In this document: piece after piece, positions 24,270 to 32,954 of the stretch
How positions within the stretch are numbered: the first letter of the stretch is position 1
Layout: every line of letters begins with the position of its first letter
Assembly: GCF_001665235.1 (NCBI RefSeq)
Contig: NZ_LZSC01000056.1
Coordinates: 1-59,393, forward strand
Source of the DNA: Mycobacterium sp. 1100029.7
Lineage (GTDB): Bacteria; Actinomycetota; Actinomycetes; Mycobacteriales; Mycobacteriaceae
Reading direction: 5' to 3'
DNA length: 59,393 nt
The notes under the pieces: generated by a model
Told to the model about the DNA's origin: nothing
Databases searched by the model: none
The model's input: the letters and a program-made list of their open reading frames with translations, nothing else
Made by a program: the position numbers and the translations under genes

Positions 24270-25660
24270 TGACCGACCTAGCCAAAGATGCGGCGGCCGA
24301 GGAGCTTTCGAGGCCGGTAACGATCGGCGTCGAGGCGTACATCTCCGAGGACTATGCCCGTGCCGAGCGCGACAAGCTGTGGCGCCGGGTATGGCAGCAG
24401 GTAGGCCGGGTCGAGGAGCTGCCGGAGGTGGGCAGTTACCTGACCTACGACATTCTCGACGACTCCATCATCGTGGTGCGGACCGGCGCGGCGGAATTTC
24501 ACGCCCACCACAATGTCTGCATGCACCGCGGCCGCCGGCTGGTGGACACGCCCGAGGGTGCCAAAAACGCTTGTGCGCGCACGCGAAAGTCATTCGTGTG
24601 CGGCTTCCACGGCTGGACCTACGGTCTCGACGGTGCTTGCACGCACATCCGCGAACAGCAGGACTGGCAGGATGTGCTGACCCCCGACAACACGAGCCTG
24701 CGTCCGGTGCAGGTCGATACCTGGGGCGGGTGGCTGTGGATCAATATGGACCCGGACTGCGAACCACTGGCCGATTTTCTGTTTCCCGCCGCGAAAATCC
24801 TCGACCCGTTCGGTCTGCAGAACATGCGCTACAAGTGGCGCAAATGGCTGTCTTTCGACTGCAATTGGAAGGTCGCGCTGGAAGCGTTCAACGAGACCTA
24901 TCACGTCTTCACCACGCACCCCGAGTTCAACAAATTCGGCGAATTCAAGGGCTGGGCGAAAGCGCAAGGCAGACACAGTCATATCGGCTACGACGCACCC
25001 GAGGACATGGAGGCCACCAAGTCCAAGATCCGGCTGGGCACCGGTGCCGATCCCCGCGTGTCGACCGCGGAGATGCAGGTGTACACGATGGAGGAAACCA
25101 ACGCCACCACCACCCAGACGTTGGTGAACGCCGCCAAGCGACTGGTCGACGAATTGCCCGCGGGCACACCGGCCGACAAGGTGCTCGAGCACTGGCTGGC
25201 ATCGGCGCGCCGCGACGACGAAGCCCGGGGTGTGGTGTGGCCGACGATCCCCGCCGACATCCTCGGACAGGCCGGCACCGCCTGGCAGATCTTCCCGAAC
25301 TTCCAGATCGGCCAGGGCCTGACCAGCGCGCTGTGCTACGGCGCTCGACCACACCCCAGCTACAACCCGGACAAGTGCATCTTCGAGGTGTCGGTGTTTG
25401 AGTTGTATCCGAAAGGCCAAGAGCCACAGACCGAATGGGAGTACACACCGGTCGGCGATGCGCGCTGGAGATCGGTTCTGCCGCAGGACTTCTCCAACAT
25501 GGCCGCGGTGCAGCAGGGCATGAAGTCGTTGGGTTTTCCGGGCACCAGGCCTAACCCGTACCGCGAGCGCAGCACCGTCAACTTGCACTACCAGCTGTCG
25601 AAATACATGGGCACCGGTGAGCCCCGGGAGATTTCAGACAAGGAGCACCCTCAGGCATGA
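24269..25660 (+). CDS. Rieske non-heme iron oxygenase, large (alpha) subunit
   Basis: 463 residues. The Rieske [2Fe-2S] ligands are CMH near residue 84 and CGFH near 111, separated by a longer than usual spacer. The mononuclear iron site is in NETYHVFTTH near residues 208-217 (two histidines; the third carboxylate ligand lies further along). Such enzymes hydroxylate aromatic or alicyclic substrates using electrons from a reductase or ferredoxin; no reductase or small subunit gene is nearby, so it must borrow one. The stop overlaps the start of the Baeyer-Villiger gene as ATGA, so equal amounts of both oxygenases are likely. Confidence 0.9.
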   Translation: MTDLAKDAAAEELSRPVTIGVEAYISEDYARAERDKLWRRVWQQVGRVEELPEVGSYLTYDILDDSIIVVRTGAAEFHAHHNVCMHRGRRLVDTPEGAKNACARTRKSFVCGFHGWTYGLDGACTHIREQQDWQDVLTPDNTSLRPVQVDTWGGWLWINMDPDCEPLADFLFPAAKILDPFGLQNMRYKWRKWLSFDCNWKVALEAFNETYHVFTTHPEFNKFGEFKGWAKAQGRHSHIGYDAPEDMEATKSKIRLGTGADPRVSTAEMQVYTMEETNATTTQTLVNAAKRLVDELPAGTPADKVLEHWLASARRDDEARGVVWPTIPADILGQAGTAWQIFPNFQIGQGLTSALCYGARPHPSYNPDKCIFEVSVFELYPKGQEPQTEWEYTPVGDARWRSVLPQDFSNMAAVQQGMKSLGFPGTRPNPYRERSTVNLHYQLSKYMGTGEPREISDKEHPQA

Positions 25661-27516
25661 CCCCTGACCTGGAAAAGCACCAAGACGGTTGCGGGCCCAG
25701 CCAGACGCCCGACGACTTCGACATCGCCGCGCTGCGCGAGAAATACGCCCAGGAGCGCGAAAAGCGCCTCCGCAAGGAGGGGTCCAAGCAGTACATCGAA
25801 TTGGAGGACGACTTCGCGGGCTACTACGAGGTCGATCCCTACACGCCCGCGGCGCCGCGTCAGCCGATCTGCGAGGACATCGACGTCGCGGTCCTGGGCG
25901 GCGGATTCGGTGGCCTACTGTCGGCGGCCTACCTGAAGAAGGCCGGCGTCGACGACGTGCGCGTCATCGAGCTCGGTGGTGACTTCGGTGGGGTTTGGTA
26001 TTGGAACCGATATCCCGGGATTCAATGCGACAACGAATCCTACTGCTACATACCGCTTCTGGAAGAACTCGACTTCATGCCGTCGAAGAAGTTCGCCGAC
26101 GGCGCCGAGATCTACCAGCACTGTCGCAACATCGGCAAGCACTTCGGCCTCTACGACTCGGCGATCTTCTCCACCCAGGTGCGCGACCTGCGCTGGGACG
26201 AGGAGATCAAGCGGTGGCGGATCAGCACCAACCGCGACGACGACATCCGGGCCCGGTTCGTCGTACTGGCGTCGGGCCCGTTCCACCGGCCGAAGCTGCC
26301 CGGTATTCCCGACATCAAAGCGTTCGGCGGCCACAGCTTTCACTCGTCGCGCTGGGACTACGACTACACCGGAGGCGACGTCACCGGCGGGCTGGACAAA
26401 CTGGCCGACAAGCGCGTCGCGGTGGTCGGCACCGGGGCCACGGGCATCCAGATCGTGCCGTTCCTGGCCCGCGACGCCAAACATCTCTACGTGTTCCAGC
26501 GGACGCCGTCGACTGTCGACGCGCGCAACAACACCGCTACTGATCCGGATTGGGTCAAATCGCTGCAGCCGGGCTGGCAACGCGAGCGGCAGCGCAACTT
26601 CCACTCGTGGACGTTCGAAGGTATGGCACTTGGCCAGCCGGACCTGGTGTGCGACTTCTGGACCGAGCTCGGCCGCAACACCGCGGCCCGGGTACTCGCG
26701 CTGGACGACCCCGCATCGATGACTCCCGAGGAGTTCATGCAGATCCGGGAAGAAGAGGACTACAAGATCATGGAGCGGCTGCGCCGCCGCATCGACTCGC
26801 TGATCGATGATGAGGCGACGGCCGAAGCGCTCAAGCCCTACTACCGATTCCTCTGTAAGCGACCGTGTTCCAACGACGACTACCTGGCGAGCTTCAACCG
26901 TCCGAACGTCACGCTGGTCGACGTGTCCTCGAGCAAGGGTGTCGAGCGGGCCACCGAAAAGGGTCTGGTCGCCAACGGCGTCGAGTACGAGGTGGACTGC
27001 ATCATCTACGCCAGCGGGTTCGAAATCACCACCGAGATCAGCCGCCGCTACTCGATCGAGACCATCGAGGGCCGCGATGGCCTGTCGCTGTTCGACTACT
27101 GGAGCGATGGCTACAAAACGCTGCACGGGATGACCAGCCGCGGCTTCCCGAACCAGTTCTATACCGGTTTCACCCAGGTCGGGATCTCGGCCAACATCGC
27201 CGCCAACTACGAACTACAGGGCGAGCACATCGCTTACGTCATCGCCGAGGCGCTGAAGCGCGGCGCGACCACGGTCGAGCCCAGCCAGGAGGCGCAGCAG
27301 CAGTGGTGCGCGACGATTCGTGACACCGCGATCGACAACTCCGCGTTCGACGCCCAGTGCACGCCCGGCTACTACAACAACGAAGGTGGCGGCGGGGGAG
27401 AAGGAATCCGGTCGCACTTGGGCGAGCCGTACGGTCCGGGCTTCTACGCGTTCGAAGACTTGCTGCGGGTGTGGCGCGATAAGGGTGACCTGGAAGGGTT
27501 GGTGCTCGGCGCTTGA
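25657..27516 (+). CDS. Baeyer-Villiger-type flavin monooxygenase
   Basis: 619 residues. A 70-residue N-terminal extension (DIAALREKYAQEREKRLRKEG...) resembles that of cyclopentadecanone/steroid monooxygenases. The FAD motif GGGFGG lies at 81-86, the BVMO fingerprint FGGHSFHSSRWD near 222 (FxGxxxHxxxW), the NADPH motif GTGATG near 258, and the late IIYASGFEI segment is typical. These enzymes insert oxygen beside a ketone to give an ester or lactone. Overlapping start and stop codons tie it to the Rieske gene before it and the SDR after it. The substrate is probably a bulky cyclic ketone, by resemblance only. Confidence 0.9.
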   Translation: MTPDLEKHQDGCGPSQTPDDFDIAALREKYAQEREKRLRKEGSKQYIELEDDFAGYYEVDPYTPAAPRQPICEDIDVAVLGGGFGGLLSAAYLKKAGVDDVRVIELGGDFGGVWYWNRYPGIQCDNESYCYIPLLEELDFMPSKKFADGAEIYQHCRNIGKHFGLYDSAIFSTQVRDLRWDEEIKRWRISTNRDDDIRARFVVLASGPFHRPKLPGIPDIKAFGGHSFHSSRWDYDYTGGDVTGGLDKLADKRVAVVGTGATGIQIVPFLARDAKHLYVFQRTPSTVDARNNTATDPDWVKSLQPGWQRERQRNFHSWTFEGMALGQPDLVCDFWTELGRNTAARVLALDDPASMTPEEFMQIREEEDYKIMERLRRRIDSLIDDEATAEALKPYYRFLCKRPCSNDDYLASFNRPNVTLVDVSSSKGVERATEKGLVANGVEYEVDCIIYASGFEITTEISRRYSIETIEGRDGLSLFDYWSDGYKTLHGMTSRGFPNQFYTGFTQVGISANIAANYELQGEHIAYVIAEALKRGATTVEPSQEAQQQWCATIRDTAIDNSAFDAQCTPGYYNNEGGGGGEGIRSHLGEPYGPGFYAFEDLLRVWRDKGDLEGLVLGA

Positions 27517-28481
27517 ACGAAACCGTCGCGCCGCAACTACGATTCGACAACCGGGTTGCCGTGGTAACCGGGGCCGGCCGAGGGCTGGGCCGTGCCTACG
27601 CGCGGCTGCTGGCCGCGCGCGGAGCGAAAGTTGTCGTCAACGACATCGGCGGCAGCCTCGACGGCGACGGGATCGACGCCGGTCCGGCTGAACAGGTGGC
27701 CGGTGAGATCGCCGAGGCGGGTGGCCAGGCCGTCGCCTGTACTGCGTCGGTGGCCACACCGGAAGGCGGCCAGGCCATCATCGGAAAGGCGCTCGAAACC
27801 TACGGCGGCATCGATATTTTGGTGCACAACGCCGGCAACGTGCGTCGCGGCTCACTCAAAGAAATGAGCTACGCGGACTTCGACGCCGTACTCGATGTGC
27901 ACCTGCGGGGCGCGTTCCACGTGGTGCGGCCGGCGTTTCCGCTGATGTGTGCCGCCGGCTACGGCCGTATCGTGCTGACCTCGTCGATCGGCGGTCTGTA
28001 CGGAAACCACGATGTGGCCAACTATGCGGCCGCCAAAGCCGGCGTCCTCGGGCTGTCGAACGTCGCGGCACTGGAGGGCGCCGCCGAAGGCGTGCACTGC
28101 AACGTGATCGTGCCGGCGGCGGTGACGCGGATGGCTGAGGGCATCGACACCTCGGCGTATCCGCCAATGGGCGCGGAACTCGTTGCACCCGTGGTGGGTT
28201 GGCTGGCACACGAGTCCTGCTCGGTGACCGGCGAAATGTTCATCGCGCTCGCGGGCCGGGTGGCGCGCGCGGTCGTCGCGGAGAGCCCGGGGGTGAGCCG
28301 TCCGTCGTGGACGATCGAGGATGTCGGAAACCATCTGGATGCGATCCGGTACGTCGAAGCGCCACTGATCTTTCCGGTCGTCCCCGGTGGCCACAACGAG
28401 CACATCCGCTACAGCTTCGAGCTGGCACGGAGGTCACAAGAACTGCCTGACTCAACCGACCAAGGAGCGCTCAATGGCTAG
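27513..28481 (+). CDS. SDR of the multifunctional-enzyme-2 (3-hydroxyacyl-CoA dehydrogenase-like) type
   Basis: 322 residues from a TTG codon at 27513 that overlaps the BVMO stop as TTGA. Motifs are TGAGRGLGRAYARLLAARGAKVVVNDIGG near residue 19 (with the VVND segment typical of MFE-2/17beta-HSD4 dehydrogenases), NAGN near 108, the SSIGGLYGN catalytic serine region and YAAAK near 170. A C-terminal tail beyond the usual 250 residues (SRPSWTIEDVGNHLDAI) resembles the extended MFE-2 dehydrogenase family. It probably oxidises a 3-hydroxyacyl-CoA or ring hydroxyl. The stop lies in a 23-bp direct repeat shared with the next start. Confidence 0.86.
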   Translation: MNETVAPQLRFDNRVAVVTGAGRGLGRAYARLLAARGAKVVVNDIGGSLDGDGIDAGPAEQVAGEIAEAGGQAVACTASVATPEGGQAIIGKALETYGGIDILVHNAGNVRRGSLKEMSYADFDAVLDVHLRGAFHVVRPAFPLMCAAGYGRIVLTSSIGGLYGNHDVANYAAAKAGVLGLSNVAALEGAAEGVHCNVIVPAAVTRMAEGIDTSAYPPMGAELVAPVVGWLAHESCSVTGEMFIALAGRVARAVVAESPGVSRPSWTIEDVGNHLDAIRYVEAPLIFPVVPGGHNEHIRYSFELARRSQELPDSTDQGALNG

Positions 28482-28597
28482 CGTCGTGGGTCAATCATCA
28501 CGCCGAGTGTGGGGCTTATGCACGAAATGCCGCCGGTTGGCGTACATATCACCCACGCTCGACGGGGCATGCCGCCAAGGAGCGGTCAATGGCTAGC
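28460..28597. repeat. 115-bp unit bounded by 23-bp direct repeats, with internal hairpin
   Basis: The 23-bp sequence beginning CCAAGGAGCG and ending TCAATGGCTAGC occurs at 28460-28482 and again at 28575-28597 with one mismatch. Each copy contains a ribosome binding site, an ATG and a TAG. Between them, 28505-28524 and 28541-28560 are imperfect inverted repeats (15 of 20), giving a hairpin. The structure looks like a small inserted or duplicated element that separated the SDR stop from the CoA-transferase start, which with a single copy would overlap directly. Confidence 0.7.
28474..28596 (+). CDS. Possible 40-residue small protein between SDR and CoA-transferase
   Basis: ATG 28474 has AAGGAGC six bases upstream. 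It encodes MASVVGQSSRRVWGLCTKCR... ending GAVNG, with a CTKC pair at residues 16-19 and high basic content. Its start overlaps the SDR stop by 8 bases, and its stop overlaps the CoA-transferase start by 8 bases, so it could relay ribosomes between them. It may be only a by-product of the 115-bp duplication, because it spans the hairpin and resembles no known protein. Confidence 0.35.
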   Translation: MASVVGQSSRRVWGLCTKCRRLAYISPTLDGACRQGAVNG

Positions 28598-29752
28598 CCG
28601 ACGGGTCCGATGGCCGGTGTGCGGGTGATCGACCTCACCGCCATGGTGATGGGACCGTACTGCACGCAGATCATGGCCGACATGGGTGCCGACGTCATCA
28701 AAGTGGAACCGCCCCAGGGCGATAACACCCGCTACATCTCGGTGGGCCCGGCACCGGGCATGAGCGGGGTGTTCGTCAACGTCAACCGGGGCAAGCGCAG
28801 CGTCGTCCTGGACCTGCAGACCGAGGCCGGGGCAACAGCACTGCGCGCTCTGGTGGGTAACGCCGACGTGTTCATTCACTCCATGCGCGCCAAGGCAATC
28901 GCCAAGCTCGGCTTCAGCTACGGCGACGTCGCCGCGATCAACCCCGCGATCGTCTACACGAATTGCTACGGGTACGGGCGTCGCGGACCTGATCGTGACC
29001 GCCCGGCGTACGACGACACGATCCAGGCCGAATGCGGATTGCCCGCGGTACAACAGCAATTGACCGGCGAGGCCGACTATGTCGGCACCATCATGGCCGA
29101 CAAGATCGCCGGGCTGACGGCGCTGTACGCGACGACGATGGCGTTGTTCCACCGCGAACGCACCGGAGAAGGCCAAGAGGTCGAGGTTGCCATGTTCGAG
29201 ACCATGGCGTCGTTCATGCTCGTCGAACATGCCAACGGCGCCATGTTCGACCCCCCGCTGGGGCCCGCGGTGTACCCGCGCACGGTGGCGCCCAACCGCC
29301 GCCCGTACCGCACCAGCGACGGCCACATCGCGGCGCTGATCTACAACGACAAACACTGGAACGCGTTCATGCGCGCCGTGCAACCGCCGTGGGCCAGTGA
29401 GCAGTACGCGACCTTGGAACAGCGCGCCCGCGAGATCGACACCGTTTACGGGCTGGTCGCCGAGACGATGAAAGAGCGCACCACCGCCCAGTGGTTGCAG
29501 CTGCTACGCGAACTCGAGATACCGGCCGCGCCCCTGAACACACCGGGCGCACTCTTCGACGATCCACATCTGGCCGCGGTCGGCATGTTCCAGACGGTGG
29601 ACACCCCGCACGGACCGGTGCGTTTCCCCGGCGTACCCACCTGGTTCTCGCAGACCCCGGGCCGCGTCGCGGGGCCGGCACCAGAGCTCGGCGCCGACAC
29701 CGCGGCCGTCCTGGACGAGCTGGGCTTGGCCGTCGACGCGAACCCGGGATAA
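28589..29752 (+). CDS. CaiB/BaiF (family III) CoA-transferase
   Basis: 387 residues. Family III hallmarks are GVRVIDLTAMVMGPYCTQIMADMGADVIKVEPP at the N-terminus, NRGKRSVVLDL near 65, and the aspartate in IMADKIAG near residue 167, equivalent to the catalytic Asp of formyl-CoA transferase. The enzyme moves CoA between carboxylic acids through an aspartyl anhydride. The position before a TPP enzyme and an aldehyde dehydrogenase suggests it loads a 2-hydroxy acid with CoA, or recovers CoA from formyl-CoA. Start ATG 28589 has AAGGAGCGG upstream. Substrates are inferred. Confidence 0.88.
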   Translation: MASPTGPMAGVRVIDLTAMVMGPYCTQIMADMGADVIKVEPPQGDNTRYISVGPAPGMSGVFVNVNRGKRSVVLDLQTEAGATALRALVGNADVFIHSMRAKAIAKLGFSYGDVAAINPAIVYTNCYGYGRRGPDRDRPAYDDTIQAECGLPAVQQQLTGEADYVGTIMADKIAGLTALYATTMALFHRERTGEGQEVEVAMFETMASFMLVEHANGAMFDPPLGPAVYPRTVAPNRRPYRTSDGHIAALIYNDKHWNAFMRAVQPPWASEQYATLEQRAREIDTVYGLVAETMKERTTAQWLQLLRELEIPAAPLNTPGALFDDPHLAAVGMFQTVDTPHGPVRFPGVPTWFSQTPGRVAGPAPELGADTAAVLDELGLAVDANPG

Positions 29753-29796
29753 CGCTTACTCAACGAAACAGATTGTCAGTGAAGGAGTTTCCCACG

Positions 29797-31509
29797 ATGG
29801 CCGTGCCCGTCTACAAACGCATTCTGGACCTGTTCGAGGCCGAGGGCGTCAACACCCTATTCGGCATTCCGGACCCGAACTTCGTGCACATGTTCGCCGA
29901 GGCGGATGCGCGCGGCTGGTCGGTGGTCGCACCGCATCACGAACTGAGCGCGGGATTCATGGCCGAGGCGGCGTCGCGGATGACGGGCGGTCCCGGGCTG
30001 TGCATCGGCACGCTCGGGCCGGGCATGGCCAACATCGCCGGTGCGATCCAGTGCGCGCTGGTGGAGAACTCACCGGTGATCTTCCTGGGCGGGCAGCGGG
30101 CCCGCGTCACCGAGCGCCGGGTGCGGCGCGGCCGCATCCAATTCGTCCAGCAGGAACCGCTTTTCGCTGCTTCGGTGAAGTACAGCTCGTCCATCGAGTA
30201 CGCCGACCAGACCGACGAGATCATTCACGAGGCCATCCGCAGGGCGATGTCCGGCACCCCGGGCCCGTCCTACGTCGAATTCCCGTCGCACGTGATCCTC
30301 GAGGAGCTCGACGTCGACGCCGCGCCGCCACCGTCGAGCTACCGGCTTGTCAACCAGGGCGCCGGCACCCGCGAGGTGGCGGAGGCCGTGAAGCTGATCC
30401 GCGAGGCCGACCACCCGGTGCTGCTGGTCGGTCACGGCGTGCACACCTCGCGCACCCAGCAGCAGGTCAAGGAGCTGGCCGAGCTGATGGCCTGCCCGGT
30501 GATCCAGACCTCCGGTGGCACCTCGTTCATCCCGGGACTGCAGGACCGGACCTTCCCCTACTTGTTCTCCCCGGCTGCCAACGAGGCGGTGGAGGAATCC
30601 GACCTGTGCGTCGCGCTGGGTACCGAACTCGGCGAGCCGATGCACTACGGCCGGACCCAGCATTGGGCGGAGAACAACGCGAACCGTAAATGGGTGCTGG
30701 TGGAACAGGACCCGACCGCTATCGGCGTCAACCGCCCGGTCGACGTGGCACTGGTCGGTGATCTGCGCGGCGTGGTGCCGCAGCTGGTCGATGCGCTCAA
30801 GGACGCCCCACGCAAACCCGGACCCGCGCTACAGGCCCTGATCGACAAGGACACCAAAGAGCTTGCGGACATGGCGGAATCGGCGCCGTCCGGACGTTCG
30901 CCGATCCATCCGGCGCGCTACGTCGTCGAGGCGACCAAGGCGTTCAACGAACTCGAGGACGGCATCCTGGTGCGCGACGGCGGCGCGACCGTGATTTTCC
31001 AGTGGACCTACTCGCAGTCCAAGCCGCGCGACGTGATCTGGAACCAGAACTTCGGCCACCTCGGCACCGGTCTGCCCTACGCGGTCGGAGCATCGGTCGC
31101 CGAAGGCGGTAAGCGCCCGGTGATGCTGTTGACCAGCGATTCGGCTTTTCTCTTCCATATTGCCGAGCTGGAAACCGCTGCACGGCAGAACCTTCCGCTG
31201 GTGTGCGTGGTGGGCGTCGACCACCAGTGGGGCTTGGAGGTGGGCGTGTACAAACGCACCTTCGCCCAGCCGTCACCGCAGCCCGGTGTGCACTGGAGCA
31301 AGGATGTCCGGATGGACAAGGTCGCCGAGGGCTTCGGCTGCCACGGCGAGTACGTGGAGAAGGAATCCGAGATCGGCCCAGCGATCGCGCGGGCCTACGC
31401 CAGTGGCAAAGTCGGCGTCGTGCACGTCTGCATCGATCCGAAGGCCAACTCCGAGGAGATGCCCAAGTACGACCGATTCCGCACCTGGTACGCCGAGGGC
31501 ACTCAGTAA
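29797..31509 (+). CDS. Thiamine diphosphate enzyme with atypical metal site (lyase/decarboxylase-like)
   Basis: 570 residues from ATG 29797, with GAAGGAG nine bases upstream. The three-domain ALS/OXC architecture is clear, with the cofactor-activating glutamate in HHELSAG at residue 49. The usual GDG...NN metal motif is altered: SDS at 447-449 keeps Asp448, and the residue 27 positions later, normally Asn, is Asp475 in VDHQWG. It may still bind metal through two aspartates, or be specialised. Between a CaiB-type CoA-transferase and an aldehyde dehydrogenase, a plausible role is 2-hydroxyacyl-CoA lyase-type C-C cleavage giving formyl-CoA and an aldehyde. Acetolactate synthase-like activity is the alternative. 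Confidence 0.8.
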   Translation: MAVPVYKRILDLFEAEGVNTLFGIPDPNFVHMFAEADARGWSVVAPHHELSAGFMAEAASRMTGGPGLCIGTLGPGMANIAGAIQCALVENSPVIFLGGQRARVTERRVRRGRIQFVQQEPLFAASVKYSSSIEYADQTDEIIHEAIRRAMSGTPGPSYVEFPSHVILEELDVDAAPPPSSYRLVNQGAGTREVAEAVKLIREADHPVLLVGHGVHTSRTQQQVKELAELMACPVIQTSGGTSFIPGLQDRTFPYLFSPAANEAVEESDLCVALGTELGEPMHYGRTQHWAENNANRKWVLVEQDPTAIGVNRPVDVALVGDLRGVVPQLVDALKDAPRKPGPALQALIDKDTKELADMAESAPSGRSPIHPARYVVEATKAFNELEDGILVRDGGATVIFQWTYSQSKPRDVIWNQNFGHLGTGLPYAVGASVAEGGKRPVMLLTSDSAFLFHIAELETAARQNLPLVCVVGVDHQWGLEVGVYKRTFAQPSPQPGVHWSKDVRMDKVAEGFGCHGEYVEKESEIGPAIARAYASGKVGVVHVCIDPKANSEEMPKYDRFRTWYAEGTQ

Positions 31510-31523
31510 GAAAAGGAACAGTC

Positions 31524-32954
31524 ATGCGCGACTATCTGAAGTTCTACATCGACGGACAGTGGGTTGACCCGGTGCGCCCCAACACCTTCGAGGTGGAGAA
31601 CCCGGCAACCGAGGGAGTTTCCGGGAAAATCTCGTTGGGTTCGCAGGCCGACGTCGACGTGGCGGTCAAGGCCGCGCGGCGCGCGTTCACCGATTGGTCC
31701 CAAAGCACCCGCGAAGAGAGATTGGATCTGTTGCAGGCCATCCTCGCCGAATACCAGAAGCGCGCCGACGATCTCGCCGAGGCGGTCACCGAGGAAATCG
31801 GTGCGCCGCCGTCACTGGCTGCCGGGCCGCAGGTCTTCCTGGGCATCGGCCACCTGACCACCGCTATCGACGTGCTGAAGAACTTTGCGTTCTCCGAACA
31901 AAAAGGGGCCAGCCTGATCGCCAAGGAGCCGATCGGTGTCTGCGGGTTGATCACGCCCTGGAACTGGCCGATCAACCAGGTCGCGGTCAAGGTCTACCCG
32001 GCGTTGGCGTCCGGCTGCACCGTCATCCTGAAACCGTCTGAGGTGGCGCCGTATTCGCCCTACATCTTCGCCGAGATCCTGGACGCCGCGGGTGTGCCGG
32101 CCGGGGTCTTCAACCTGGTCAACGGTGACGGAGCGGGGGTGGGCGTGGCACTGGCGAGCCATCCCGACATCGACATGGTGTCGTTCACCGGCTCCACTCG
32201 CGCCGGTGTGGAGGTGGCCAAGCTTGCCGCCCCGACCGTGAAGCGGGTGACCCAGGAGCTCGGCGGCAAGAGCCCGAACATCGTCCTGGACGACAGCGGC
32301 TTCGCCGACGGCGTCACTGCCGGCGTCGCCAACATGATGCCCAACTCGGGGCAGAGCTGCAACGCGCCGACTCGCATGCTGGTCCCGAACTCCCGGATGG
32401 ACGAAGCAATCGCCATCGCTCGGGAAGCGGCCGAGCAGATCACGGTGGGCCACCCTGATGCTGGGACGACGATCGGGCCGGTGGCATCGAGGACCCAGTT
32501 CGACAAGGTGCAGGGTCTGATCCAGAAGGGCATCGACGAGGGCGCGACCGTGGTCACCGGGGGCCCGGGCCGACCGGACGGGCTGGACAAGGGCTACTAC
32601 GTCAAGCCGACTGTGTTCGCGCATGTCACCAACGACATGACGATCGCGCGCGAAGAGATCTTCGGGCCGGTGCTGTGCATCCTGGGCTACGACGACCTCG
32701 ACCACGCCGTCGAGATCGCCAACGACACCGAGTACGGGCTTGCCGGGTTTGTTTCGGGTGCCGACCTCGACAAAGCTCGAGAGGTCGCCCGCAAGATCCG
32801 CGCGGGCTGGGTGACGATCAACCACGCATTCGACATGAACGCGCCCTTCGGCGGCTACAAGCGCAGCGGCAACGGCCGCGAATGGAGCGACTTCGGCTTC
32901 CACGAGTATCTGGAAGTCAAAAGCACCCTGGGCTACGCCCCTGACAAGGCCTAA
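31524..32954 (+). CDS. Aldehyde dehydrogenase (NAD(P)+), end of the catabolic operon
   Basis: 476 residues from ATG 31524 (MRDYLKFYIDGQWVDPVRPN), preceded by AAAGGAA; a much longer upstream reading frame overlaps the TPP gene and is rejected. Motifs are ITPWNWP near residue 145, GSTRAG near 220, the general-base glutamate in QELGGKSPN near 247 and the catalytic cysteine in SGQSCNAPTR near 281. It is a complete classical ALDH converting an aldehyde to an acid. As the last gene it may oxidise the aldehyde released by the TPP enzyme. Confidence 0.92.
   Translation: MRDYLKFYIDGQWVDPVRPNTFEVENPATEGVSGKISLGSQADVDVAVKAARRAFTDWSQSTREERLDLLQAILAEYQKRADDLAEAVTEEIGAPPSLAAGPQVFLGIGHLTTAIDVLKNFAFSEQKGASLIAKEPIGVCGLITPWNWPINQVAVKVYPALASGCTVILKPSEVAPYSPYIFAEILDAAGVPAGVFNLVNGDGAGVGVALASHPDIDMVSFTGSTRAGVEVAKLAAPTVKRVTQELGGKSPNIVLDDSGFADGVTAGVANMMPNSGQSCNAPTRMLVPNSRMDEAIAIAREAAEQITVGHPDAGTTIGPVASRTQFDKVQGLIQKGIDEGATVVTGGPGRPDGLDKGYYVKPTVFAHVTNDMTIAREEIFGPVLCILGYDDLDHAVEIANDTEYGLAGFVSGADLDKAREVARKIRAGWVTINHAFDMNAPFGGYKRSGNGREWSDFGFHEYLEVKSTLGYAPDKA

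Noticed and set aside
24590..25588. A 332-codon minus-strand frame inside the Rieske gene
   Set aside because: Antisense to a complete Rieske oxygenase with both metal sites; no independent evidence.
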